Assembly (NCBI RefSeq): GCF_003945385.1
Contig: NZ_AP018920.1
Coordinates: 930,001 to 994,000, forward strand
Source: Pseudonocardia autotrophica
GTDB lineage: Bacteria > Actinomycetota > Actinomycetes > Mycobacteriales > Pseudonocardiaceae
DNA length: 64,000 nucleotides
Reading direction: 5' to 3'
Part shown: positions 25,369-33,594 of the stretch, piece after piece
Position numbering within the stretch: the first letter of the stretch is position 1
Layout: every line of letters begins with the position of its first letter
Made by a program: the position numbers and the translations under genes
The notes under the pieces: generated by a model
Told to the model about the DNA's origin: nothing
What the model saw: the letters and a program-made list of their open reading frames with translations, nothing else
Databases searched by the model: none

Positions 25369-25603
25369 GGGTGGTTCCTTCCGAGGAGGAGCGGTGCGAC
25401 CGGGCGCCGGGGCCCGGCAGCCGGCCGATGATCCCGGTGCGGCCGGGCACCGCGAGTCGGTGCGTGCCCGGCACGCCGGTTACCTGCGCCGGGTCCTCGG
25501 GCACGGTCGACGACCTGCGGCGGCCGGTCGGGCCGGAGTCGTCGATCACGACCGTGTCGGTGAAGGTCCCACCGATGTCGGACGCGACGTAGCAGGTGCT
25601 CAT
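25361..25603 (-). pseudogene. N-terminal remnant of hydantoinase/oxoprolinase A (HyuA)
   Basis: A ribosome site (GAGGGAG) and ATG at 25603 start MSTCYVASDIGGTFTDTVVI, the phosphate-binding start of HyuA/ATP-dependent oxoprolinases, followed by SSTVPEDPAQV. The family is about 650-700 residues long, but after some 40 residues the text turns into unrelated GRTGIIGRLPGPGARS and stops at residue 80, overlapping the dehydrogenase start by eight bases. An internal deletion of almost the whole gene explains this. The short frame may persist as a translation lead-in for the next gene. Confidence 0.7.
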
Positions 25604-25618
25604 CCGGTCACTCCCTCG

Positions 25619-26287
25619 TCATCGCCGGGCGTGCGCCGCATCGCCGCGCAGCTGCTCGATGGTCGTCTCGATGTGGGCTCTGGCCAGTCGTTCCGCCGCG
25701 GCTTCGTCGCCGGCCTCGACGGCGCCGACGATCGCGGTGTGCTCGGTGACCGCCCGCCGGGCACCGGCCGGGTCGATCAGCGCCACCGGGGTGAACACCT
25801 GTGCGGTCATCCGCAGCAGCGGTGCGCGGTCGAGCAGGAACTCGTTCCCCGACAGGTGCAGCAGGTGCTCGTGGAAGTCCACGTTGGCCGCGGTGTAGGT
25901 GCGGGCCTCCCACGGGTCGAGTGCGGCGCGCTGGGCCGCCAGGATCGCCCGCAGCTCGCGGATCCGCCCCGCCCCGGGGCGGGCCCGGGCGGCGAGGCGT
26001 GCGGCCAGCCCGTCGACGACCGCGCGCAGCTCGTAGGCCTGCAGCAGGGTGTCGCGGTCGCCGGAGACCACCCGGGCGCCGTTTCGCGGATCGACCCGGA
26101 GCAACCCGTCCTGTTCGAGCTGCCGGATCGCCTCGCGCAGCGGGGTGCGGCTCACCCCGAGCTCGCCGGCGAGCCCCTCCTGGCGCAGGCGTTCGCCGGG
26201 CGCGAGGCGCCCGGCGTAGATCCGCTCGCGCAGCACCGACGCGACCTCCTCGACCAGGCCGGACGCGGCCGGGCGGGGCTCGGTCAT
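25619..26287 (-). CDS. GntR-family regulator, FCD subgroup
   Basis: GGAGGT stands before the ATG at 26287; 222 residues. The winged helix (LRQEGLAGELGVSRTPLREA, IRQLEQDGLLRV) is textbook GntR; the FCD domain shows NVDFHEHLLHLSGNEFLL and VTEHTAIVGAVEAGDEAAA with the metal-binding His residues. It heads the leftward remnant-dehydrogenase-regulator set and is divergent from the aldehyde dehydrogenase gene, so it likely controls both directions. Confidence 0.92.
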   Translation of the reverse strand: MTEPRPAASGLVEEVASVLRERIYAGRLAPGERLRQEGLAGELGVSRTPLREAIRQLEQDGLLRVDPRNGARVVSGDRDTLLQAYELRAVVDGLAARLAARARPGAGRIRELRAILAAQRAALDPWEARTYTAANVDFHEHLLHLSGNEFLLDRAPLLRMTAQVFTPVALIDPAGARRAVTEHTAIVGAVEAGDEAAAERLARAHIETTIEQLRGDAAHARR

Positions 26288-26330
26288 CGACGACCTCCGT
26301 CGGTGGGGCGGTGAATCCGGATCCGGTGGA

Positions 26331-26346
26331 TGCATCAGTGGATACA
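26331..26346. promoter_or_regulatory. Candidate GntR operator between divergent genes
   Basis: TGCATCAGTGGATACA is a 16-bp palindrome (TGCATC/GATACA) with one mismatch. It lies 44 bp before the gntR start in the 230-bp divergent gap (26288-26517), between that start and a TTGACA reading toward gntR. The place and TGyATC half-sites suit autoregulation by the adjacent FCD regulator. Confidence 0.4.
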
Positions 26347-26517
26347 GGATCGAGATTGACCCGCCGCGACGACGCATGTCAAGAGTCATGGGCTTTCACC
26401 TGCATCAACGCGGCTTGACGCGCAGCGGCCGGGGTATGCATGCTGCGCTGAAGCCGGAGCTGGTCTGACCAGATCCCGCGCCGTTCCCGACATCGCGGTC
26501 CCGAGGAGTGCCCGTCC

Positions 26518-27969
26518 ATGACCTTCGTGCTGCCCGAGCTCCCGCCAGGCCTGCCGATCGGAGCCGGTCACCGGACCGACACCGGGTCCGCCCCGGTGGT
26601 GTTCCCCTACGACGGCTCCGAGGTCGCCGGGGCCCCGGTCGGGCGGATCGAGCACGCGACGGCCGCGCTGGACGCCGGTGCCGCCGCCGTCCGCCCTGCC
26701 GCCCGGCTCGCGGCGGGAACCCGCCGGGCCGTGCTGCTCGACGTGCACCGCGAGCTGGCCGGGCACCGCGACGCGTTCGTCGAGCTGCTGATCGCCGAGA
26801 CCGGCAGGACCCGCGCCGACTGCACGGTCGAGGTCGACCGCACCCTGTTCACCTGGGAGGCGGCCGCCGAGGAGATCGGCCACCTGCACGGCGAGACGGT
26901 CCCGCTGGACCTGCAGCCCTCCGGCGAGGGTCTGGTCGGCTTCTGGGTGCGCAAGCCGATCGGGCTCGTCGTCGGGATCGCCGGGTTCAACGCCCCGTTC
27001 CTGCTCGCCTCGCACAAGATCGCGCCGGCGCTCGCCGCGGGCTGCCCGGTGATCTGCAAGCCGGCCCCGGCCACCCCGCTGGCCACGCTGTGGCTGGCCG
27101 ACGTCGTCCGCCGGGCACTCGTCGCGCACGGTGCCCCCGCCGAGCTCGTGCAGGTCGTCACCGGCGACGCCGAGGTCGGGCGGACCCTGGTCACCGATCC
27201 CCGGGTCGCCGCGGTGTCGTTCACCGGCTCCGCGGCCGTCGGGCACGCCATCGCCCGTGCCGCCGCGCCCCGCAAGACCCTGCTCGAGCTGGGCTCGAAC
27301 ACCGCGCTGGTGGTCGCCGCGGACGCCGACCTCGATCGGGCCGCCGACGCCGTGCTGCGTGGCGGCTTCTACTTCAACGGCCAGGCCTGCATCGCGGTGC
27401 AGCGGGTACTCGTCTGCGAGCCGGTCCGCGAGGAGTTCGTCGCCCGATTGACGGCGCGGATGGGGGAGCTGACCGTGGGCGACCCGCGGGAGCCCTCCAC
27501 CCGCGTCGCCCCGCTGATCGACGCGGCCGCCACCGAGCGGGTGCTCTCCTGGATCGACCGGGCACGACAGGCCGGTGCGACCGTGCCGCACGGCGGCCGG
27601 GTGATCGACCGGACCGTCGAGCCGACCCTGCTGCTCGACGTCCCTGAGTCCGCGGACGCGTGGTGCGAGGAGATCTTCGGCCCGGTCGTCGCGATCCGCT
27701 CGGTGCCCGACCTGCCCGCCGCGTTCGAGGCGGTCAACCGGTCCCGCTACGGCCTGCACGCCGCCGTGTTCACCCGCTCGCTGGCCACCGCCTTCACCGC
27801 GTTGGACGAGCTGGAGGTGGGTGGCGTGGTGGTCAACGAGGTGCCCGGTTTCCGCTCCGACGTCATGCCCTACGGGGGCGTGAAGGACTCCGGCATCGGC
27901 CGGGAGGGCCCCCGCTTCGCGATCGAGGAACTGACCGTCACCCGGATGGCCGTGATCCGGCCGGAATGA
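26518..27969 (+). CDS. NAD(P)-dependent aldehyde dehydrogenase
   Basis: A 483-residue ALDH. The general base Glu257 sits in LLELGSNTALVVAADADLD and the catalytic Cys291 in FYFNGQACIAVQRVLV. Other marks are VGIAGFNAPFLLASHKIAPA (cofactor site), VSFTGSAAVGHAI and EEIFGPVVAIRSVPD. Its stop overlaps the SDR start by four bases (ATGA). It is divergent from a GntR regulator, which points to substrate-induced catabolism of an aldehyde. The usual GG after ELG is SN here (ELGSN). Confidence 0.95.
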   Translation: MTFVLPELPPGLPIGAGHRTDTGSAPVVFPYDGSEVAGAPVGRIEHATAALDAGAAAVRPAARLAAGTRRAVLLDVHRELAGHRDAFVELLIAETGRTRADCTVEVDRTLFTWEAAAEEIGHLHGETVPLDLQPSGEGLVGFWVRKPIGLVVGIAGFNAPFLLASHKIAPALAAGCPVICKPAPATPLATLWLADVVRRALVAHGAPAELVQVVTGDAEVGRTLVTDPRVAAVSFTGSAAVGHAIARAAAPRKTLLELGSNTALVVAADADLDRAADAVLRGGFYFNGQACIAVQRVLVCEPVREEFVARLTARMGELTVGDPREPSTRVAPLIDAAATERVLSWIDRARQAGATVPHGGRVIDRTVEPTLLLDVPESADAWCEEIFGPVVAIRSVPDLPAAFEAVNRSRYGLHAAVFTRSLATAFTALDELEVGGVVVNEVPGFRSDVMPYGGVKDSGIGREGPRFAIEELTVTRMAVIRPE

Positions 27970-28772
27970 GCGAGACGACCGACATGACCGACATGACCGA
28001 CATGACCGACAACCCGTACTCCGGCCTGTTCCGCCTCGACGGCCGGCGGGCCGTGCTGATCGGTGCCGGTGGGATCGGCCACGAGCTCGCGCTCGGGCTG
28101 GCCGCGCACGGTGCGCAGGTGATCTGCGCCGATCGCGACGCCGACGTCGCACGGGCCGCCGCCGCGGCGACCGGCGGGGAGCCGCTGGTGCTCGACGTCA
28201 CCGATCCGGCCGCCGTCGAGCGGGCCGCCCGCGACGCCGGCCCGGTCGACGTGCTCGTGCACACCGCCGCGACCAACGTCCGCAAGCGGATCCTCGACTA
28301 CTCGCTCGACGAGTTCGACCGGGTCGTCGGCCTCAACCTGCGCGCGACCTTCTCGGTGGTGCAGGCGTTCGGCCGCGGGATGGTCGAGCGCGGCACCGGC
28401 AGCATGATCCTCTTCTCGTCCATCCGCGGTTCCGTGGTCGAGCCGGGGCAGTCCGTCTACGCGGCGACCAAGGCGGGCACCGAGCAGCTGGTGAAGACGG
28501 CGGCCGTGGAGTTCGGCGAGGCCGGGGTGCGGGTCAACGCGATCGCGCCGGGCGTCGTCGAGACGCCGCTGACCGCCCAGATCCGCAACGACGACGCCTG
28601 GTACACCGCCTACGCCACCAAGGGGGCGCTCGGCCGGTGGGCCAGGCCGTCCGAGCTGACCGGTGCGGTGGTCTACCTCGCCTCGGAGGCGGCCGCCTTC
28701 GTCACCGGCTCGACCCTGTTCGTCGACGGTGGCTGGACCGCGGTGGACGGGCGCTTCACCCCACCGGCCTGA
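27966..28772 (+). CDS. SDR-family oxidoreductase
   Basis: A 268-residue classical short-chain dehydrogenase: VLIGAGGIGHELALGLAAHG (cofactor loop), VLDVTDPAAV, and SIRGSVVEPGQSVYAATKAG with catalytic Ser and YxxxK, then APGVVETPLT and VTGSTLFVDGGWTAVDG. The N-terminus carries the repeat DMTDMTDMTD encoded by a 9-bp tandem repeat. The gene is coupled to the aldehyde dehydrogenase. Together they could oxidise an alcohol to an acid; the substrate is unknown. Confidence 0.93.
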   Translation: MSETTDMTDMTDMTDNPYSGLFRLDGRRAVLIGAGGIGHELALGLAAHGAQVICADRDADVARAAAAATGGEPLVLDVTDPAAVERAARDAGPVDVLVHTAATNVRKRILDYSLDEFDRVVGLNLRATFSVVQAFGRGMVERGTGSMILFSSIRGSVVEPGQSVYAATKAGTEQLVKTAAVEFGEAGVRVNAIAPGVVETPLTAQIRNDDAWYTAYATKGALGRWARPSELTGAVVYLASEAAAFVTGSTLFVDGGWTAVDGRFTPPA

Positions 28773-28848
28773 GCGACGCTCCGGGAGGCCGGCGCGGAAG
28801 CGGGAGCCCGTCGCGGCGGGCCGGGCCCGTGGGTCGCATGATGGTCGG

Positions 28849-30336
28849 GTGACGAGGGCACGCGAGGCGGTCGTGAGCGCGGACGGGACGAGTCCGTGGC
28901 CGGCGCTCTGGGCGCTCGTCATCGGCTTCTTCATGATTCTCGTCGACGCGACAATCGTCACCGTCGCGACGCCGGCGCTGCTGGTCGCGTTCGGCACCGA
29001 CGTCAACACCGTGGTCTGGGTGACGAGCGCCTACCTGCTCGCCTACGCCGTGCCGTTGCTGGTCACCGGCCGGCTCGGTGACCGGTTCGGGCCCAAGAAC
29101 GTCTACCTGGCCGGGCTCGCCGTGTTCACCGTGGCGTCGCTGTGGTGCGGCCTGACCGGGACCATCGGCGAGCTGATCGTCGCCCGCGTCGCGCAGGGGC
29201 TCGGCGCGGCGATGATGACCCCGCAGACGATGGCCGTGATCACCCGGACCTTCCCGGCGGCCCAGCGCGGGCGGGCGATGAGCCTGTGGGGCGCGGTGGC
29301 CGGGGTCGCGACACTCACCGGGCCGGTACTCGGCGGGGTGCTGGTCGGCGCGCTCGGCTGGGAGTGGATCTTCTTCGTGAACGTGCCGCTCGGCGTCGTC
29401 GCGTTCGCCGCCGTCTGGTACCTGGTGCCGTCGCTGGAGACCTCGAAGCGGCGGTTCGACCTGGTCGGCGTGGTGCTGTCGGCGACCGGGGTGTTCCTGC
29501 TGGTCTTCGGCATCCAGGAGGGTCAGCGGTACGACTGGGGGCCGATCGTCGGCCCGATCCCGGTGTGGATGCTGATCGTCGCCGGCGCGGTGGTGCTGGT
29601 CGTCTTCGTGTGGTGGCAGTCCCGCACCCGCTCCGAGCCGCTGGTCGCGTTGCAGCTGTTCCGCGACCGCAACTTCTCGCTCGCCAACATCGCGATCTGC
29701 ACGGTCGGCTTCGCGATCACCGCGCAGGGCTTCCCGCTGATGATCTACGCCCAGAACGTCCGCGGGTTCTCGCCGACCGAGGCGGCGCTGCTGCTGGTGC
29801 CGCTCGCGGTCCTCTCCGGGGCGCTGGCCCCGTGGACGGGGCGGCTCACCGACCGGATCCATCCGCGGCTGATCGGCGGCTTCGGCATGGCGACGTTCGC
29901 GATCGGGCTGTTCTGGCTGGCCGCGGTGATGAGCCCGGACACGCCGGTCTGGCAGCTGCTGCTGCCGATCTCACTGCTCGGCATCTCGAACTCCTGCGTG
30001 TGGGCGCCGATCTCGACCAGTGCGACCCGGAACCTGCCGATGGAGCAGGCCGGATCGGGGTCCGGTGTCTACAACACCACCCGGCAGCTGGGTGCGGTAC
30101 TGGGCAGCGCGGGCATCGCGGTGCTGATGGAGGCCCGGATCACCGCACTGGTGCCGGGGGCGGCGGCCACCCCGGACTCCGCCTTCGCGGCCGGCGCACT
30201 GCCCGACGAGCTGCGCGAACCCTTCGCGACGGCGATGGCGCAGTCGGTGCTGCTGCCCGCCGCGGTGCTGGTGGTCGGGTTCGTGGCCGTCGCCTGCTTC
30301 GCCCTGCCGCAGCACATGCGCAGCCGCGGCCGGTGA
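28849..30336 (+). CDS. MFS transporter, DHA2 (EmrB/QacA) type
   Basis: A 495-residue protein with about 14 helices. LVTGRLGDRFGPKNVYLAGL is the family A motif, and GPVLGGVLVGALGWEWIFFV with NVPLGVVAFAAVW is motif C plus the typical DHA2 continuation. VDATIVTVATPALLVAFG in helix 1 has the Asp usual for this group. It should export drugs or metabolites with proton antiport. It follows the ALDH-SDR pair by 76 bp in the same direction and may export or import their substrate. The start is GTG 28849; GTG 28873 behind GAGGCG is an alternative. Confidence 0.92.
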   Translation: MTRAREAVVSADGTSPWPALWALVIGFFMILVDATIVTVATPALLVAFGTDVNTVVWVTSAYLLAYAVPLLVTGRLGDRFGPKNVYLAGLAVFTVASLWCGLTGTIGELIVARVAQGLGAAMMTPQTMAVITRTFPAAQRGRAMSLWGAVAGVATLTGPVLGGVLVGALGWEWIFFVNVPLGVVAFAAVWYLVPSLETSKRRFDLVGVVLSATGVFLLVFGIQEGQRYDWGPIVGPIPVWMLIVAGAVVLVVFVWWQSRTRSEPLVALQLFRDRNFSLANIAICTVGFAITAQGFPLMIYAQNVRGFSPTEAALLLVPLAVLSGALAPWTGRLTDRIHPRLIGGFGMATFAIGLFWLAAVMSPDTPVWQLLLPISLLGISNSCVWAPISTSATRNLPMEQAGSGSGVYNTTRQLGAVLGSAGIAVLMEARITALVPGAAATPDSAFAAGALPDELREPFATAMAQSVLLPAAVLVVGFVAVACFALPQHMRSRGR

Positions 30337-30398
30337 GCCGGGCCACCCGTCCGCCCGGGTGGCGGCACGCCGCGCGGCGCTGCCCGTAGGGTTGAGCG

Positions 30399-31376
30399 GT
30401 GCTGTCCGCCGTGCCGCGACCGGTCACCGTCCGGGTACCCGCGAAGATCAACCTGCATCTCGCCGTGGGCGGGGTGCGGCCGGACGGATTCCATGACCTG
30501 GTCACCGTGTTCCACGCGGTGAGCCTGTTCGACGAGGTGTCGGTCGAGCCGGCCGAGGAGCCCACGCTCGATGTGCACGGCGACGGCGTCGCCGAAGTGC
30601 CGCTGGACGCCACCAACCTGGCCTGGCGTGCGGTCGAGCTGCTGGCCGAGCGGGCCGGCCGTGCACCGGACGTCCGGGTCACCCTGCGCAAGGGCATCCC
30701 GGTCGCCGGCGGGATGGCGGGTGGCTCCGCCGATGCCGCGGGCGCGCTGGTCGCACTGTCCGCGCTGTGGCGGATGGAGCTGGGCCGCGAGGAGCTGTCC
30801 GGGCTCGCCGCCGAGCTCGGCTCGGACGTCACGTTCGGCCTGCACGGCGGCACCGCGCTCGGCACCGGCCGCGGTGAGCAGGTCATCCCGGTGCTCGCCC
30901 GGCACCGGCTGCACTGGGTGATCGCACTGGCCCGCGGCGGGCTGTCCACCCCGGCGGTGTTCGGGGAGCTGGACCGGCTGCGCGGTGGCGCCGAGCCGCC
31001 CGAGCGCCCGGTCGAACCGGTGCTGGAGGCACTGGCCGGCGGGGATCCCCGCCAGCTCGCCCTGAACCTGGGCAACGACCTGCAGGCCGCCGCCGTCTCG
31101 ATGGCGCCGGACCTGCGCCGCACGCTGCGCGCCGGGGTGAACGCCGGGGCGATCGCCGGGCTGGTCTCCGGATCGGGGCCGACCTGCGCGTTCCTCTGCG
31201 CGGACTCCGACGCCGCCGTCGAGGTGGCCACCGAGCTGGCCGGGATGGGCGTGTGCCGCACCGTCCGCGTCGCGCACGGACCGGTCGGCGGCGCGCGGGT
31301 GATCGACGAACACGAGCCGCCGCCGGGACGTGGCGGTCCGACCGGATCCGGCAGCTGGCCGCCGGCACGTGCCTGA
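30399..31376 (+). CDS. ispE: 4-diphosphocytidyl-2-C-methyl-D-erythritol kinase
   Basis: A GHMP kinase of 325 residues: [20 protein letters not shown] (substrate site with AKINL), [20 protein letters not shown] (ATP loop) and [20 protein letters not shown] (motif 3). It phosphorylates CDP-ME in the MEP route to isoprenoids. The C-terminus has an extra Pro/Gly-rich tail. The ABC-F gene follows after 15 bp. In mycobacteria it stands directly behind rsmA. Confidence 0.96.
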   Translation: MLSAVPRPVTVRVPAKINLHLAVGGVRPDGFHDLVTVFHAVSLFDEVSVEPAEEPTLDVHGDGVAEVPLDATNLAWRAVELLAERAGRAPDVRVTLRKGIPVAGGMAGGSADAAGALVALSALWRMELGREELSGLAAELGSDVTFGLHGGTALGTGRGEQVIPVLARHRLHWVIALARGGLSTPAVFGELDRLRGGAEPPERPVEPVLEALAGGDPRQLALNLGNDLQAAAVSMAPDLRRTLRAGVNAGAIAGLVSGSGPTCAFLCADSDAAVEVATELAGMGVCRTVRVAHGPVGGARVIDEHEPPPGRGGPTGSGSWPPARA

Positions 31377-31391
31377 GGGCCGGAGGAACTG

Positions 31392-33227
31392 ATGCCCGAG
31401 AACCTGCTCAACCTGGAGAACGTCACCGCGCACGTGCCCGGTGACGCCTCGCGGGTGCTGCTCGACGCCGTCTCGCTGGGGGTGGAACGCGGCGAGCGGA
31501 TCGGCGTCGTCGGCCTCAACGGCGGCGGCAAGACCACCCTGCTCGACGTGATCACCGGGGAACGCCCCACCGAGGGCGGCCGGGTCAGCAGGCTCGGCGG
31601 CCTGCGGATGGCGCACCTCGCCCAGCGGGACCGGTTCCCGGCCGGGTCGACCGTGCGCGACATCGTGCTGCAGCACTACGGCGCCGATCACGAGTGGGCG
31701 TCCGATCCGCGGGTGCGGGACGTGCTGGACGGACTCGGGATCACGCCGCGGAGCGGAGCGGGAGCGTCCGTCGACACCGCACTGGAGCGGCCCACCGACG
31801 GGCTCTCCGGTGGGGAGAAGCGGCGGGTCGCGCTGGCCGCGGCACTCGTCGGCGAGCTCGACCTGGTGGTGCTCGACGAGCCCACCAACCATCTCGACGT
31901 CGAGGGCATCGGCTGGCTGGCGAACCACCTGATCGCCCGCCGGATCGCACTCGTCGTCGTCACGCACGACCGCTGGTTCCTCGACACCGTCTGCACCCGC
32001 ACCTGGGAGGTCGCGAACGGGCAGGTCGAGTCGTATCTCGGCGGCTACGCCGACTGGGTCTACGCCCGGGCCGAGCGCACCCGGCAGGCCGACGCCGCCG
32101 AGCAGCGCCGCCGCAACCTCGCCCGCAAGGAACTGGCCTGGCTGCGGCGTGGCCCGCCCGCCCGCACCTCGAAGCCGCGGTACCGGATCGAGGCCGCCGA
32201 GGCGCTGATCGCGGACGTCCCGGCCGCGCGCAACACCGTCGAGCTGATGCAGTTCGCCACCAACCGGCTCGGCCGCACCGTGCTGGAGCTGGAGGACGCC
32301 ACGGTCGAGATCGCCGGGCGGACCCTGCTGGACCGGGTGACCTGGCGGCTCGGCCCGGGCGACCGGGTCGGCATCGTCGGGATCAACGGATCCGGGAAGA
32401 CGACGCTGCTGCGCGCGCTGACCGGTGAGCGGGAGCTGGACTCCGGCCGCCGGGTGCAGGGCAGCACGGTGAAGCTGGCGCAGCTGACCCAGGAGCTGAT
32501 CGACCTGCCCGCCGAGATGCGGGTGCTGGAGGCGACCGAGGCCGTCGCCAAGTACGTGCGGCTCGGGAAGCAGGAGATGACGGCGTCGCAGGTGCTGGAA
32601 CAGCTCGGGTTCCCCGCGGCCCGGCAGTGGACACCGGTCGGACGGCTCTCCGGCGGCGAGCGTCGCCGGTTGCAGCTGACCCGGCTGCTGATGGACGAGC
32701 CGAACGTGCTGCTGCTCGACGAACCGACGAACGATCTCGACGTCGACACCCTCGCCGGGCTGGAGGACCTGCTCGACGGCTGGCCGGGGACGCTGGTCGT
32801 CGTCAGCCACGACAGGTACCTCACCGAGCGGGTCTGCGACCAGGTGCTGGCGCTGTTCGGCGACGGGAACCTGACCCACCTGCCCGGTGGGATCGGCGAT
32901 TACCTGCAGCGCCGGGCGGCCGCGGGCCGCGGCCCGGCCGGGCAGGCCTCCGCCGCACCGGCATCCGCGTCGGCCCCGGCCCGGGCCGGGGACGCCCCGA
33001 AGGTGGACGCCGCCGCGCAGCGGACCGCCCGCAAGGACGCGCAGCGTCTCGAACGGCGGATGGAACAGCTCACGAAGCGTGAGGAGCGGCTGCACGGCCA
33101 GCTGGCCGAGGCGGCCACCGACCCGGACCGGCTGATGGAGCTGGACCGGGAGCTCAAGGCGGTCGTCGCCGAGCGGGAGACGGTCGAGATCGAGTGGCTG
33201 GCGGCCGCCGAGCGCGCCGAAGGATAG
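31392..33227 (+). CDS. ABC-F family ATPase (ribosome-associated)
   Basis: GGAGGAACTG precedes the ATG; 611 residues with two ATPase domains and no membrane part. First domain: GVVGLNGGGKTTLLDVITGE, LSGGEKRRVALAAALVGE, LVVLDEPTNHLDVEGIGWLA. Second: GIVGINGSGKTTLLRALTGE, LSGGERRRLQLTRLLMDE, VLLLDEPTNDLDVDTLAGLE. The inter-domain linker is charged and helical, and a C-terminal coiled coil (KDAQRLERRMEQLTKREERL) follows. ABC-F proteins act on the ribosomal E site as translation factors or antibiotic protectors. The ispE neighbourhood suggests the housekeeping type. Confidence 0.94.
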   Translation: MPENLLNLENVTAHVPGDASRVLLDAVSLGVERGERIGVVGLNGGGKTTLLDVITGERPTEGGRVSRLGGLRMAHLAQRDRFPAGSTVRDIVLQHYGADHEWASDPRVRDVLDGLGITPRSGAGASVDTALERPTDGLSGGEKRRVALAAALVGELDLVVLDEPTNHLDVEGIGWLANHLIARRIALVVVTHDRWFLDTVCTRTWEVANGQVESYLGGYADWVYARAERTRQADAAEQRRRNLARKELAWLRRGPPARTSKPRYRIEAAEALIADVPAARNTVELMQFATNRLGRTVLELEDATVEIAGRTLLDRVTWRLGPGDRVGIVGINGSGKTTLLRALTGERELDSGRRVQGSTVKLAQLTQELIDLPAEMRVLEATEAVAKYVRLGKQEMTASQVLEQLGFPAARQWTPVGRLSGGERRRLQLTRLLMDEPNVLLLDEPTNDLDVDTLAGLEDLLDGWPGTLVVVSHDRYLTERVCDQVLALFGDGNLTHLPGGIGDYLQRRAAAGRGPAGQASAAPASASAPARAGDAPKVDAAAQRTARKDAQRLERRMEQLTKREERLHGQLAEAATDPDRLMELDRELKAVVAERETVEIEWLAAAERAEG

Positions 33228-33232
33228 GGCGT

Positions 33233-33254
33233 TCCTCCTACCTCGGTAGGAGGA
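33233..33254 (+). terminator. Perfect 22-bp palindromic hairpin behind the ABC-F gene
   Basis: TCCTCCTACC (33233-33242) and GGTAGGAGGA (33245-33254) pair exactly around TC, six bases behind the stop. A CTCG tetraloop would close a 9-bp stem. This may be a terminator; as a perfect palindrome 340 bp ahead of an exporter gene it could also be an operator. Confidence 0.55.
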
Positions 33255-33320
33255 GCCGGGGGTTGGAGATCAGTACTTCGACCGATACGGACGCCTTCTC
33301 CAGCGGATACCGTCGAACAC

Positions 33321-33351
33321 GTCACGGCGGGCTGGGGAGCGTCGCCGTGAC
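33321..33351 (+). promoter_or_regulatory. 9-bp perfect inverted repeat ahead of the exporter operon
   Basis: GTCACGGCG (33321-33329) and CGCCGTGAC (33343-33351) are exact complements with a 13-nt spacer. It lies in the gene-free stretch 33228-33594, about 100 bp before the 11-bp repeat array. Role unknown. Confidence 0.4.
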
Positions 33352-33447
33352 GGGGGGAGCGGTTCGGTTCCGCCGCCGCCGTCGGGGGGTGGCGGTGGGA
33401 CCGGGCCGATCGCCGGTGTGAGGTCGCCGCCGGCAGCGATCCGATCC

Positions 33448-33577
33448 TGTCCGGCCCTGTCAGGGCCGTGTCGGAGCAGTGTCAGAGCCGCGTCCGGGCC
33501 GTGCCAGGGCAGCGCCAGAAAAGTGCCAGGTGTATCGGAGCCCGTGTCAGGGCCGTGCCAGCCCGGTGCCAGCGCCC
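33448..33577 (+). promoter_or_regulatory. Array of about eleven 11-bp tandem repeats before the drrAB-like operon (candidate SARP sites)
   Basis: Units related to TGYCAGRGCCG start at 33448, 33458, 33469, 33480, 33491, 33502, 33513, 33524, 33545, 33556 and 33567. Spacing is 11 bp almost throughout (one 10, one 21 that can hold a degenerate unit). All units therefore face the same side of the helix. The array ends 17 bp before the ATG of the exporter ATPase gene. SARP activators are known to bind direct repeats spaced by 11 bp, and a SARP-type regulator is encoded just behind the exporter genes. Confidence 0.7.
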
Positions 33578-33594
33578 GGGCGCACCCTGGACCC

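Noticed and set aside
30069..33095. Open frame of about 1000 codons on the minus strand over ispE and the ABC-F gene
   Set aside because: Shadow of two clear plus-strand genes. Its composition is Arg/Pro/Gly-rich without domains.
33448..33577. The 11-bp repeat array as a CRISPR or minisatellite
   Set aside because: Units are far too short for CRISPR and have no spacers. Place and period suit a promoter array better than neutral slippage, although slippage may have made it.
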